From: Coriobacteriia bacterium
Lineage (GTDB): Bacteria > Actinomycetota > Coriobacteriia > Coriobacteriales > Atopobiaceae
Direction: 5' to 3'
Assembly: GCA_003150175.1 (NCBI GenBank)
Contig: QAKZ01000054.1
Location: 1 to 21,786, forward strand
Length of the DNA stretch: 21,786 nucleotides
Positions within the stretch are counted from its first letter, which is position 1; every line of letters begins with the position of its first letter. The notes beneath the pieces are model-generated. The model was not told the DNA's origin and made no database searches. It was given only the letters and a program-made list of their open reading frames with translations. Both the position numbers and the translations under genes were made by a program. This document shows positions 6,946 through 14,477 of this stretch, in pieces.

Positions 6946-8268
6946 ATGAGCGATATCGACCACGCCCGGGGCCTTTGCGAATTCGTCGACGGCTGCCCGA
7001 GCATGTTCCACACGACGGCGCGCATCGCCCGGAGGCTCGTCTCCGAGGGCTTCGCGGAGCTTCCCGAGGGAGACGCGTGGGAGGTCGTGCCCGGAGGGCG
7101 CTACTTCACGCGGCGCAACAACTCCAGCGTCATCGCCTTCGCGGTGGGCAAGGACCTCTGCGACTACCACTTCCAGGTGGCGGCGGCCCACGGCGACTCG
7201 CCGTGCTTCAAGGTCAAGAGCGCGGCCGAGCTCGCAGGTCCCGGCGATTACCTGCGCCTCGACGTCGAGGCCTACGGCGGCATGATCGACCACACCTGGC
7301 TCGACCGCCCGCTCGGCATCGCCGGCCGCGTGCTCGTGCGCGACGGGGCGCGCGTGGAGAGCCGACTCTTTGACAGCGCCGCGGACGTCGCGCTCATCCC
7401 GAGCGTGGCCATCCACCTGAACCGCGAGGGCGGCAAGTGCCCCGAGCTCAACCGCGCGGTTGACCTCTGTGCGCTCTTCTCGGCAGGCGAGCTCGGCGAG
7501 GGGTCGTTCGACCGCTATGTCGCGGCCAAGCTCGGCGTGGACGCCGCCGACGTACTGGCGCGCGACCTTTTCCTCTATAACCGCCAAAAGGCGCGTGTGT
7601 GGGGCGCCGCGAGCGAGTTCCTGAGCGCGGCGAAGCTCGACGACTTGGGCTGCGCGTACGCCGCGCTCGAGGGCTTCCTCGCCGCGGGTGTCAACGACGC
7701 GCAGGTCAATGTGTTCGCCTGCTTCGACAATGAGGAGGTCGGCAGCAACACGAAGCAGGGCGCCATGTCCACCTTCCTGAAGGACGTGCTCGTGCGCGCC
7801 AACGCGGCCCTCGGCCGCAGCGACGAGGACCTGCGCCGCGCCGTCTCGCGCTCCTTCATGCTGAGCTGCGACAACGCCCACGCCTGCCACCCGAACCACC
7901 CCGAGAAGCACGACGAGGCCAACCGCTGCTGGCTTAACCGCGGTCTTACCATCAAGGAGGCGGCAAACCAGCACTACTGCTCCGACGCCTTCAGCCGCGC
8001 CGCCATCGCGGCCGTTCTCGATGCGGCGGGCGTGCCGCACCAGACCTTTGCCAACCGCTCCGACATGGCGGGCGGCGGTACCCTGGGCAACCTCTCGAAC
8101 ACGCAGGTGAGCATGCACGGCGTCGACGTTGGCCTGCCGCAGCTCGCCATGCACTCGGCGTACGAGACCGCGGGCGCCCGCGACGTCGAGCTCGGCGTCG
8201 ACGCCCTTGCGGCCTACTTCCGCTGTGACCTGCACATCGACGGCGCCGACTCCTTCGAGCTCCGCTGA
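6946..8268 (+). CDS. M18-family aspartyl-type aminopeptidase
   Basis: A 440-residue cytosolic di-metal aminopeptidase of family M18, which usually removes acidic N-terminal residues from peptides. The metal-site motifs are present in order: HGDSP (His82, Asp84), FDNEEVGS (catalytic Glu263 and ligand Glu264), LSCDNAHACHPN (Asp309), and a late MHSAYE with His403. The typical HPNHPEKHDEAN stretch and the NRSDMAGGGTLGN segment are also seen. The start at ATG 6946 has AAGAAGGA immediately upstream; an earlier in-frame GTG at 6877 would run through the promoter region. Length fits the family. It is divergent from the amidotransferase-peptidase pair, so three peptide- or amide-acting genes cluster here. 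A long hairpin follows it. Confidence 0.94.
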   Translation: MSDIDHARGLCEFVDGCPSMFHTTARIARRLVSEGFAELPEGDAWEVVPGGRYFTRRNNSSVIAFAVGKDLCDYHFQVAAAHGDSPCFKVKSAAELAGPGDYLRLDVEAYGGMIDHTWLDRPLGIAGRVLVRDGARVESRLFDSAADVALIPSVAIHLNREGGKCPELNRAVDLCALFSAGELGEGSFDRYVAAKLGVDAADVLARDLFLYNRQKARVWGAASEFLSAAKLDDLGCAYAALEGFLAAGVNDAQVNVFACFDNEEVGSNTKQGAMSTFLKDVLVRANAALGRSDEDLRRAVSRSFMLSCDNAHACHPNHPEKHDEANRCWLNRGLTIKEAANQHYCSDAFSRAAIAAVLDAAGVPHQTFANRSDMAGGGTLGNLSNTQVSMHGVDVGLPQLAMHSAYETAGARDVELGVDALAAYFRCDLHIDGADSFELR

Positions 8269-8277
8269 CCTGCTGAA

Positions 8278-8328
8278 TCGGCCCGCCTGGCTTAGCGAGA
8301 GGGGCGCTCTCGAAACCAGGCGGGCCGA
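8278..8328 (+). terminator. Long nested hairpin after the M18 gene, probable terminator without U-tract
   Basis: A perfect 13-bp stem (8278-8290 with 8316-8328) encloses an inner 6-bp hairpin, CGAGAG (8296-8301) with CTCTCG (8307-8312). No T run follows. The design matches the hairpin after leuS. Confidence 0.55.
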
Positions 8329-8474
8329 GATGATGGGTGTTGGTACGGCGACACAAAGGCACGTCCCTTTCAACGTTTTCTTTGGTACGACCTAACATAG
8401 GGTTTGAGCTGCACTCTCCATATTCTGTTCACAGTGGTTGTGTTCAGGAATTAAACCAAGGAGAGGACCGGACC

Positions 8475-8987
8475 GTGCCCATGAAACCAAAGACCAAGCT
8501 CGTTAAGGTGCTGCTCACCAACATCATGATCGCCTTCGCGATCTCGCTCGTCGCGAGTTACATCGCCATCGGGCAGGCCGGTGTCCCCGCCGAGGCCGTC
8601 GCTCCCGCGACTGTATTCTCGACGCTCAAGAACTTCCCGATGACCTACGTCATCTCGTTCTTCATCGGTATGTTCATTCCGTGCGAGCAGTGGGGATTCG
8701 GCTTCGCGACGGGCACCTGCCATCTGAGCCCTGCCGACGGCCTCAAGTTCGGCGCCGCGCTTAACCTGGTGGTCAACACCGTCTACGTCGCGATCAACTC
8801 CGTGATTCTCACCTATGTGAATGCGTGCGTCCTCAACGGCGCGCCCCTCGCCGCCTTCCCGGCCGCCTGGGCGAGCTCAATCATCCAGTGCTGGATCGTC
8901 GGCTACGTCGTCTCGCTCTTCTGGGCGCCCGCCTGCGAGAAGTGGGCACGTCAGATTTGCAACGACCCCGCGCCCGACATGCACTAA
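8475..8987 (+). CDS. Four-helix membrane protein with two similar halves (DUF2798-like)
   Basis: A 170-residue integral membrane protein with about four helices. The two halves look like a duplication. Residues about 9-75 and 95-160 both begin with a helix containing an Asn and an A-I-x-S pattern (LLTNIMIAFAISLVASY; VVNTVYVAINSVILTY). Both continue through a Gly/Ala-Pro loop, and end in a second helix followed by PCEQWG or PACEKWA. This layout resembles the DUF2798 family, in which tandem copies occur; the family name is a memory-based guess. The GTG at 8475 is preferred because GAGAGG lies at 8461-8466, 8 nt upstream; an ATG at 8481 is the alternative. The role is unknown. A terminator follows directly. 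Confidence 0.75.
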   Translation: MPMKPKTKLVKVLLTNIMIAFAISLVASYIAIGQAGVPAEAVAPATVFSTLKNFPMTYVISFFIGMFIPCEQWGFGFATGTCHLSPADGLKFGAALNLVVNTVYVAINSVILTYVNACVLNGAPLAAFPAAWASSIIQCWIVGYVVSLFWAPACEKWARQICNDPAPDMH

Positions 8988-9006
8988 AGCCTGGCAATAA
9001 ACGCCT

Positions 9007-9049
9007 GGTGGACCTGCCTGCGCTCGCGTGGGCAGGTCCACCTATTTAT
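9007..9049 (+). terminator. Hairpin terminator between the four-helix protein and the MBL-fold gene
   Basis: A perfect 12-bp stem (9007-9018 with 9031-9042) is followed by the weak T-rich stretch TATTTATA. It ends only about 12 bp before the ATG at 9061, so it may act as a leaky terminator or attenuator for that gene. Confidence 0.65.
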
Positions 9050-9060
9050 AGGGAAGACCG

Positions 9061-9906
9061 ATGGACGATTTGATTTCGAGCGAAAGCGCGGGCGAGGGCC
9101 TTTGGCGCATACATAACGCGATGGGGGAGGTCTGCTACCTCGTTGAGGGCGCCCGCGAGGCGGCCCTCGTCGACACGATGGGAGGCTTCGGAGACCTTGG
9201 CGCGCTCGTGGCCGGCCTCATCGGAAAGAAGCCCGTGAAGGTCCTTCTTACCCACCGGCACGCGGATCACGTCGGCGGGGCGTACTGGTTTTCCGATGTC
9301 TGGGCGCATGCGCAGGAGGCTTCGTGCTGGTGCGTCTGCGAGCGCTATGCGCACATCGTGGCCGAGCATGCCGTAAAAGAGGGCTATGCCGGCGCGTCGA
9401 CGCCCTTCGGGCCCCGCGACGGCGCGCGCCCACGGGTGCACACAACCGCGGAGGGCGACGTGTTCGACCTGGGCGGGCGCACTCTTCGGGTCGTTGGGCT
9501 TCCGGGGCACACCTCGGGCTCGATCGGGTTTCTTTGCCGGGAGCTCGGAATTCTGTTCTCCGGCGACGCGGTGACTCCGATCGAGTGCCTCTGCTTTCCC
9601 GAGAGCTCGTCTGTGAAGACATACAAAGAAACCCTCGAAAAGCTTCGGCGCCTGCCGTTCGAGCGCTTCTGGACCGGGCACCACCTGCACGACTTCACAA
9701 AGAAGGACCTCGACGGCTTCGAGTCCGCCGCCGACTTCGTCCTTTCGGGCGACAGGGGCTACGCCTGGCACCACGGGTTCATCCCCGATTGGGAGGGCAC
9801 GATCCACTTCGCGCCCAACGGCGTCAATGATGTGGACTCGTGCGACTTCCGCGCCGTCATCACCCGTGGGCTGCCCGCGCCGAGAAGGCGCCGCTCCCGT
9901 CCTTAG
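9061..9906 (+). CDS. MBL-fold metallo-hydrolase
   Basis: A 281-residue metallo-beta-lactamase-fold hydrolase, probably cytosolic. The metal-binding motif THRHADH (His65, His67, Asp69, His70) is followed by GLPGHTSGSI (His150), SGDAV (Asp169) and TGHHLHDF (His207/208), which completes the two-metal site. The subgroup with this spacing covers glyoxalase II-like and other thioester or phosphoester hydrolases, so the substrate cannot be named. The ATG at 9061 has AGGGAAG upstream at 9050-9056. The C-terminal end (about residues 270-281) is a basic run rich in Arg, probably a disordered tail. It faces the methyltransferase gene tail-to-tail with a 6-bp gap, and both stop codons lie in one 14-bp palindrome (9903-9916). 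Confidence 0.93.
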   Translation: MDDLISSESAGEGLWRIHNAMGEVCYLVEGAREAALVDTMGGFGDLGALVAGLIGKKPVKVLLTHRHADHVGGAYWFSDVWAHAQEASCWCVCERYAHIVAEHAVKEGYAGASTPFGPRDGARPRVHTTAEGDVFDLGGRTLRVVGLPGHTSGSIGFLCRELGILFSGDAVTPIECLCFPESSSVKTYKETLEKLRRLPFERFWTGHHLHDFTKKDLDGFESAADFVLSGDRGYAWHHGFIPDWEGTIHFAPNGVNDVDSCDFRAVITRGLPAPRRRRSRP

Positions 9907-9912
9907 CCGCGG

Positions 9913-10719
9913 CTAATGCCGGCGAAGGATGAGGTAGCGATTCAGATTCCCGGCGCGACCGTCGGCGGAGTAGCGCCCAACCTCGTCGGCCTCGCCGGAC
10001 ACCGCCTCCGCGAGCCGCGACACCTCGCCCTCGCCGAAGCTGTGGCAGTAGCGGTACGGCGCCGTCCCTTGCCAATCCAGGAGGTAATCGCCCGGCTCGA
10101 GCGAGCGCGGCGAGAAGCCCTCGAAGGGCGGCTCCTTCGCGGCGCGCGCCGTCGCGTCGGCGGCTTTTCTTGCCAGGCGCGGATTTTCGGCAAAGGCCCA
10201 GAAGCTCATGACGGCGATGCCCCCGGCGCGTGTGTGGGCAAGGAGCATCCGCAGCACGTCCTCGCGAAGCTCGGCGCCGGGGACATGATGCATGAAGCCG
10301 AAGCAGACCGTGAGGTCGGCGGGCGGCACGTCGGCAAGAAGGGCATCGCCGCTGCGACTTTTGTCCATAAGCGCCCCGAGCACATCGAGCTCCCTATACG
10401 AGAAGCCCGCGACCGCGTCGGCATGTCCCGACTCGTCGAAGGTCAGCTCGTCGCAGGAGTCCACGCCGTGGAGCTCAAGCGGGCGATCGGCCTGTTCGGC
10501 AAGGAACGCCTCGAAGCGGAGATTTCCGCAGGCGAGGTCGAACACGCGCAAGGGGCGGTCGGGGTCGCCCTGGCTATGGCCAAGGTGCTTCCCCGCGACC
10601 TCGAGCGCGCGGCCCCATCCAGGCCACGGCGCCTGGCGGGTCCTGGAGAACGAATTGGCGTTCTCGCGATAAAACCGGTTGTTGAGCTCGATGAGCCTCT
10701 GTGCGAAGGCGCGCTCCAC
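9913..10719 (-). CDS. Class I SAM methyltransferase of Trm9/ALKBH8 type (possible tRNA wobble-uridine methyltransferase)
   Basis: A 268-residue Rossmann-fold methyltransferase. The N-terminal signature FSRTRQAPWPGW (residues 24-35) matches the F-S-x-T-R-x-x-P-W-P pattern that I know from yeast Trm9 and human ALKBH8. The SAM-binding motif I follows as VFDLACGNLRF (59-69), similar to their D-x-G-C-G-N-G. A C-terminal RYCHSFGEGEV (223-233) matches the R-Y-x-H-x-F-x-x-G-E-L element of the same family. Trm9 methylates 5-carboxymethyluridine at tRNA position 34 to mcm5U, using Trm112 as partner. The GTG start at 10719 has GGGAG 7 nt upstream on its strand. The elp3 gene is divergent with only 32 bp between the starts, which supports a shared tRNA-modification role. 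A small-molecule methyltransferase cannot be excluded. Confidence 0.8.
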   Translation of the reverse strand: MERAFAQRLIELNNRFYRENANSFSRTRQAPWPGWGRALEVAGKHLGHSQGDPDRPLRVFDLACGNLRFEAFLAEQADRPLELHGVDSCDELTFDESGHADAVAGFSYRELDVLGALMDKSRSGDALLADVPPADLTVCFGFMHHVPGAELREDVLRMLLAHTRAGGIAVMSFWAFAENPRLARKAADATARAAKEPPFEGFSPRSLEPGDYLLDWQGTAPYRYCHSFGEGEVSRLAEAVSGEADEVGRYSADGRAGNLNRYLILRRH

Positions 10720-10739
10720 AGTAGATCTCCCGCGGCGGC

Positions 10740-10745
10740 TAGAAT
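10740..10745 (+). promoter_or_regulatory. -10 box of elp3, predicting a leaderless mRNA
   Basis: TAGAAT ends 6 bp before the elp3 ATG, and no SD is visible. This is the spacing expected when transcription starts on the A of the start codon. On the minus strand another TAGAAT (10766-10761) is well placed for the methyltransferase gene. Confidence 0.5.
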
Positions 10746-10751
10746 GGTCGT

Positions 10752-12665
10752 ATGGAACAGATTCTATTGCAGATAGCCGCGCTCCTGCGCGCGGGGCGCC
10801 CGGTTGACGACGCCGTAGTGACGAAGCTCGTGCACGCGGCGTCGCGCGGCGCCGCGCAGCCTCCGGCCAAGCGGCAGCTTCTGCCTTTTTACCTGCGCAC
10901 CAAGAAAGAAGACCCAGAGCGCTGGGCCTCGTGGCAGATCTCGCCCGGCCTCGAGCGAGAGCTTCTGCGCGCTATCCGCATAAAGCCCCGCCGCACCGCC
11001 TCGGGCGTGGCGACCATCACCGTGATCACCAAGCCCTGGCCGTGCTCGGGCGACTGCGTGTTCTGCCCGAGCGACCTCAGGATGCCCAAGAGCTACCTGC
11101 ACGACGAGCCGGCGTGCGCCCGCGCCGAGCAGAACCGCTTCGACCCCTACCTGCAGGTGAGCTCGCGGCTGACGGCGCTCTCGCAGATGGGGCACGCGAC
11201 CGACAAGATTGAGCTCATCGTGCTCGGCGGCACCTGGACCGACTATCCCGAGGGCTACCAGGTCTGGTTCATGAGCGAGCTTTTCCGCGCCCTCAACGAC
11301 GACGCCGTGGCCGACGAGGCGGCGAACCCCATGCTCAGGCGCTCCTGCGGCCGTGGGGGAGCCGAGGCTGCCATGCGGGCTGTGCCGGACGGCTGCCTGC
11401 CCAGGGGCGTGGCCGCGCGTCGCGCGCGGTACCGCGAGTGCTTCTTGGCAATGGACGCCGAGGCGCTCGCGCAAAGAAGGGCCGAGCTCCAGGCCGGCAT
11501 CGACGCCGGGCACGGGGGAGGGCGCGGCCGCTATAACGCCGCCGTCAAGGAGCTCTACGGCGCCGGAAGCGCCTGGGGGCATGCGATGTCGTGGCAGAGC
11601 GCGTCCTGGGAGGAGCTTGAGCGCCGGCAGCGCGCAAACGAGCGTGCCCGGCACCGCGTGGTGGGGCTCGTCATCGAGACCAGGCCGGACGCCGTCACGG
11701 CGCGCTCGCTGCATACCATCCGCCGCCTCGGCTGCACGAAGGTCCAGATGGGCGTGCAGAGCATCGACCAACGCGTCCTCGACATGAACGAGCGGCTCAT
11801 CGACGTCCCGCGCATGGAGGAGGCCTTCAGCCTGTGCCGGTTGTTCGGCTTCAAGATACACGCCCACTTCATGGTCAACCTCATCGGCTCAACACCGACA
11901 GGCGATAAGGCCGACTACCTGCGCTTCGTTGGGCCCGGGCCCTTCCAGCCCGATGAGGTCAAGCTCTATCCGTGCGCCCTCATCGAGGGGACCCGGCTCG
12001 TCCGCAAGCACGAATCGGGGGAGTGGGGGCCCTATACGGAAGACGAGCTCCTCGACGTGCTCGCCGCCGACATCGTCGCCACGCCGGCGTTCTGCCGCGT
12101 GAGCCGCATGATCCGCGACTTCAGCTCGAAGGACATCGTCGCGGGAAACAAGAAACCCAACCTGCGCCAGATGGTCGAGCGCAGGCTCGCGGCCTCGGGA
12201 CAGGAGCGCGTGCGCGAGATCCGCTACCGTGAGATCGGCTCGGACGCGCCGGACCCCGCCGAGCTTGAGATGGACGTCGTCGCGTACTCGACCCCGACAT
12301 CCGAGGAGCGCTTCCTGCAATGGGTCACGCCCGAGGGAAAGATCGCCGGTTTCCTGAGGCTTTCCTTGCCTGACCAGCGCTTTGTTGCCGAGTGCACGAA
12401 GCGCTACGGCGATGACGCCCCCGTTGGCGCCGGCGAGGCCATGATCCGCGAGGTCCATGTGTACGGCGTCGCCGCGCGCGTGGGGCAGGAGGGAACCGCC
12501 GCCCAGCATCGCGGGCTTGGCCGCTCGCTCGTGGCGCGGGCCTGTGAGCTCGCCCTCGAGGCGGGCTTTGGACGCATCAACGTGATCAGCGCCGTGGGGA
12601 CCCGCGAGTACTACCGGTCCCTGGGCTTTCTCGACCACGGGCTCTATCAGCAAAAGGCACTCTAG
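10752..12665 (+). CDS. elp3: Elp3-type tRNA wobble-uridine modification enzyme (radical SAM + GNAT)
   Basis: A 637-residue homologue of Elp3, which uses radical SAM chemistry and acetyl-CoA to place a carboxymethyl-type group on C5 of uridine 34 in tRNA. The radical SAM cluster is C98-x3-C102-x2-C105 in KPWPCSGDCVFCPSD. The family stretches PKSYLHDEPACARAEQNRFD, DKIELIVLGGTWTDYP, GLVIETRPDAVT, KVQMGVQSIDQRVLD and KIHAHFMVNLIGSTPTGDK follow. The C-terminal GNAT domain (about residues 470-637) has the acetyl-CoA loop QHRGLGRS beginning at Gln585 and the closing YYRSLGF. A region of about 120 residues (roughly 183-302) between two conserved blocks is longer than in Elp3 proteins I know. The ATG at 10752 is 7 nt from a TAGAAT box, so translation is probably leaderless. 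The divergent neighbour is the Trm9-like methyltransferase. Confidence 0.93.
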   Translation: MEQILLQIAALLRAGRPVDDAVVTKLVHAASRGAAQPPAKRQLLPFYLRTKKEDPERWASWQISPGLERELLRAIRIKPRRTASGVATITVITKPWPCSGDCVFCPSDLRMPKSYLHDEPACARAEQNRFDPYLQVSSRLTALSQMGHATDKIELIVLGGTWTDYPEGYQVWFMSELFRALNDDAVADEAANPMLRRSCGRGGAEAAMRAVPDGCLPRGVAARRARYRECFLAMDAEALAQRRAELQAGIDAGHGGGRGRYNAAVKELYGAGSAWGHAMSWQSASWEELERRQRANERARHRVVGLVIETRPDAVTARSLHTIRRLGCTKVQMGVQSIDQRVLDMNERLIDVPRMEEAFSLCRLFGFKIHAHFMVNLIGSTPTGDKADYLRFVGPGPFQPDEVKLYPCALIEGTRLVRKHESGEWGPYTEDELLDVLAADIVATPAFCRVSRMIRDFSSKDIVAGNKKPNLRQMVERRLAASGQERVREIRYREIGSDAPDPAELEMDVVAYSTPTSEERFLQWVTPEGKIAGFLRLSLPDQRFVAECTKRYGDDAPVGAGEAMIREVHVYGVAARVGQEGTAAQHRGLGRSLVARACELALEAGFGRINVISAVGTREYYRSLGFLDHGLYQQKAL

Positions 12666-12747
12666 CCGCACTTCTTCGCGCTGTTTTCGGCCGTGCTGAC
12701 CGCGGGCAAAGCCCTACGGGTCTTCGGCGAAAGCGCCGCTTCCGCGC

Positions 12748-12753
12748 TATCAT
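12748..12753 (+). promoter_or_regulatory. Candidate -10 box of the PucR-type gene
   Basis: TATCAT, preceded by GCGC as at 4632-4637, lies 37 bp before the ATG at 12790. The region 12666-12789 also holds a small CGGCG/CGCCG hairpin (12725-12738) with no T run; nothing else is seen there. Confidence 0.35.
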
Positions 12754-12789
12754 GGGGAACACGAACAAACGGCATCGGGGGACATGCGC

Positions 12790-14346
12790 ATGAAACTGAG
12801 GACGGTTCTAAACGAGCTCAGCTGCACGGATTGGGCCGAGGGCAAAGAAGGGCTGCTCGATGAGGACGTCCTTCTTGTTTCGAACCGTAGCGTCCGAAAC
12901 CCCTCATTTGCAAAGTTCCTACGACTTCGCCAACTCTCTGAGCTTGAGGAGGTGGGCTTCTCCGCCGACCCGGGCGAGATCGTGCTCCTGCATTCCGGTG
13001 CGAGCATCCCGGCCGGGCTTCGGGTCTCCGGAAGCCTCGTGGCGGTGGCGTCTCCCGAGGCCTTCGTGTCTTTCTGCTCGGCCTTCGACAACCTTCCCGT
13101 GAGGGCCGCTGAGCTCAATCATCTTCGCGACCGGATGTTCGAGGCGTTCCTTGGCTCCTATGACCTTCCTCAGTTCGCCAAATCGTCCGCGGAGGTTCTC
13201 GGAAACCCGGTGATCGTTGCCAATGCCGACGCGCGCATCCTCGGCGTCTCCGGCGATTTCCCTGTTGACGACACCGATCTGCAGAGGGCTATTGTCGAAG
13301 GGCATGCTTCTGCGGGCATGGACGCGACCCCTGGAACCGAAGGCTCGCCGGGACCTGTTCGCCACGCGCGCAACTCGGTTATGGGGAACGCGAGGCTCCA
13401 GGGGCTTCGCTGGGCCACCTCGATCATCAATTACCACGGCCTCGAGATGGGCCGCTACGGCGTTGTAGAGAAGAACCGCCCCATAACCGGCTTCGACCTC
13501 GAGCTTATTGACTTTGCCGGTCAGCTCGCGGGCGTTTTGATCGACAGGCTGGGCGCTGCGGGCGACCGCGCGGGCGCAGGCTCGTCGGTGCTGCGCAATC
13601 TTGTGGAAGGCACATTCGCGAATGTGCAGACCATTCGTGCCCAGGTCCTTCTCACGAGTCTTCCGCTCGACGTGAGCTACATCCTGTTCGCGGTCACCGG
13701 CCGGCGGAAATCCGATAAGGACTACTATGCCCGGGTGGGGACCATGTGCTCCCGTGCGCTTCAGAACAGCCTGTGGAGCGCCAGCGAGGACCGGCTTATC
13801 GTGCTCGCGCCCATCGGCAGGGGCGAGACGGCCGGCTATGACGGCTATACGCGCGCCCAACGGTGCCTCTCTTCGAACAAGTCGCTGATGACGACGTTGG
13901 AGAGCAACGGATTCTCCTTGTTCGTCAGCGAGCCATTCGACGACCTGCTCATGTGCCCGGGGCGTTACCAGGAGGCTATCGACCTCGAGGGCGCGATCCG
14001 TGAGCCGGAGGACGGTCGCGCGTATTACTTCTGGGAGCACAGGTTCGCCGCGCTCGCGAGCTCTGCCGGGGAAGTTGACAAGCTCGAGATGATGCTCGAC
14101 AAGCGCGTGGTCGCCATGGCCGAATACGATCGCGAGCACGGCACCGCCTATCTCCAGACCGCCATCATGGGAGTTCGCTACCCGGGTAGCCCTGCCGACG
14201 CCGCGACTGCGCTGAATGTGCACCGCAACACGTATTTCTATCGGCTGAACAAGGTCCGCGAGCTCTTCTTCATTGACCTGAAGGACGGCGACGACCGGTT
14301 GGCGCTCAGCTTCTCCGCGTCGATCATGGGGAACATGGAGAAGTAA
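12790..14346 (+). CDS. PucR-type transcriptional regulator
   Basis: A 518-residue regulator with the PucR/CdaR layout. The N-terminal half (residues about 1-270) is a sensor region with a PucR-like purine-catabolism-regulator domain followed by a GAF-like stretch; the ligand is not readable. The DNA-binding end is the typical PucR C-terminal helix-turn-helix at residues about 467-513: SPADAATALNVHRNTYFYRL then NKVRELFFIDLKDGDDR. The ATG at 12790 is preferred over the one at 12784 because GGGGG at 12777-12781 is 8 nt before the former and only 2 nt before the latter. It stands between elp3 and the accessory locus and points towards the latter, so it might control it. PucR-type proteins often regulate adjacent catabolic genes, but none is present here. 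Confidence 0.88.
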   Translation: MKLRTVLNELSCTDWAEGKEGLLDEDVLLVSNRSVRNPSFAKFLRLRQLSELEEVGFSADPGEIVLLHSGASIPAGLRVSGSLVAVASPEAFVSFCSAFDNLPVRAAELNHLRDRMFEAFLGSYDLPQFAKSSAEVLGNPVIVANADARILGVSGDFPVDDTDLQRAIVEGHASAGMDATPGTEGSPGPVRHARNSVMGNARLQGLRWATSIINYHGLEMGRYGVVEKNRPITGFDLELIDFAGQLAGVLIDRLGAAGDRAGAGSSVLRNLVEGTFANVQTIRAQVLLTSLPLDVSYILFAVTGRRKSDKDYYARVGTMCSRALQNSLWSASEDRLIVLAPIGRGETAGYDGYTRAQRCLSSNKSLMTTLESNGFSLFVSEPFDDLLMCPGRYQEAIDLEGAIREPEDGRAYYFWEHRFAALASSAGEVDKLEMMLDKRVVAMAEYDREHGTAYLQTAIMGVRYPGSPADAATALNVHRNTYFYRLNKVRELFFIDLKDGDDRLALSFSASIMGNMEK

Positions 14347-14411
14347 GGGCCGAAGGCGGCGTGCCCTTGGATGGGGCTTTGTTCGAGCGCGAAGGTGTCC
14401 CGTCTCGTTCT

Positions 14412-14445
14412 TTGAGGCGACTCTCATCTCAATCGAGCATTTGAG
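14412..14445. promoter_or_regulatory. Repeated TTGAG/CTCAA half-sites before the LuxR-type membrane regulator
   Basis: TTGAG (14412-14416), CTCAA (14428-14432) and TTGAG (14441-14445) alternate in orientation in the 131-bp gap before the regulator gene. Such spacing can mark an autoregulatory operator, but 5-bp words are short and this may be chance. Confidence 0.25.
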
Positions 14446-14477
14446 TGCCATCACGAAGCTTTGCCTTTGGAGGAGCA

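Noticed and set aside
6904..8373. Minus-strand frame opposite the M18 aminopeptidase
   Set aside because: Antisense shadow with repetitive Val/Ala/Arg/Gly composition; all catalytic motifs are found on the plus strand.
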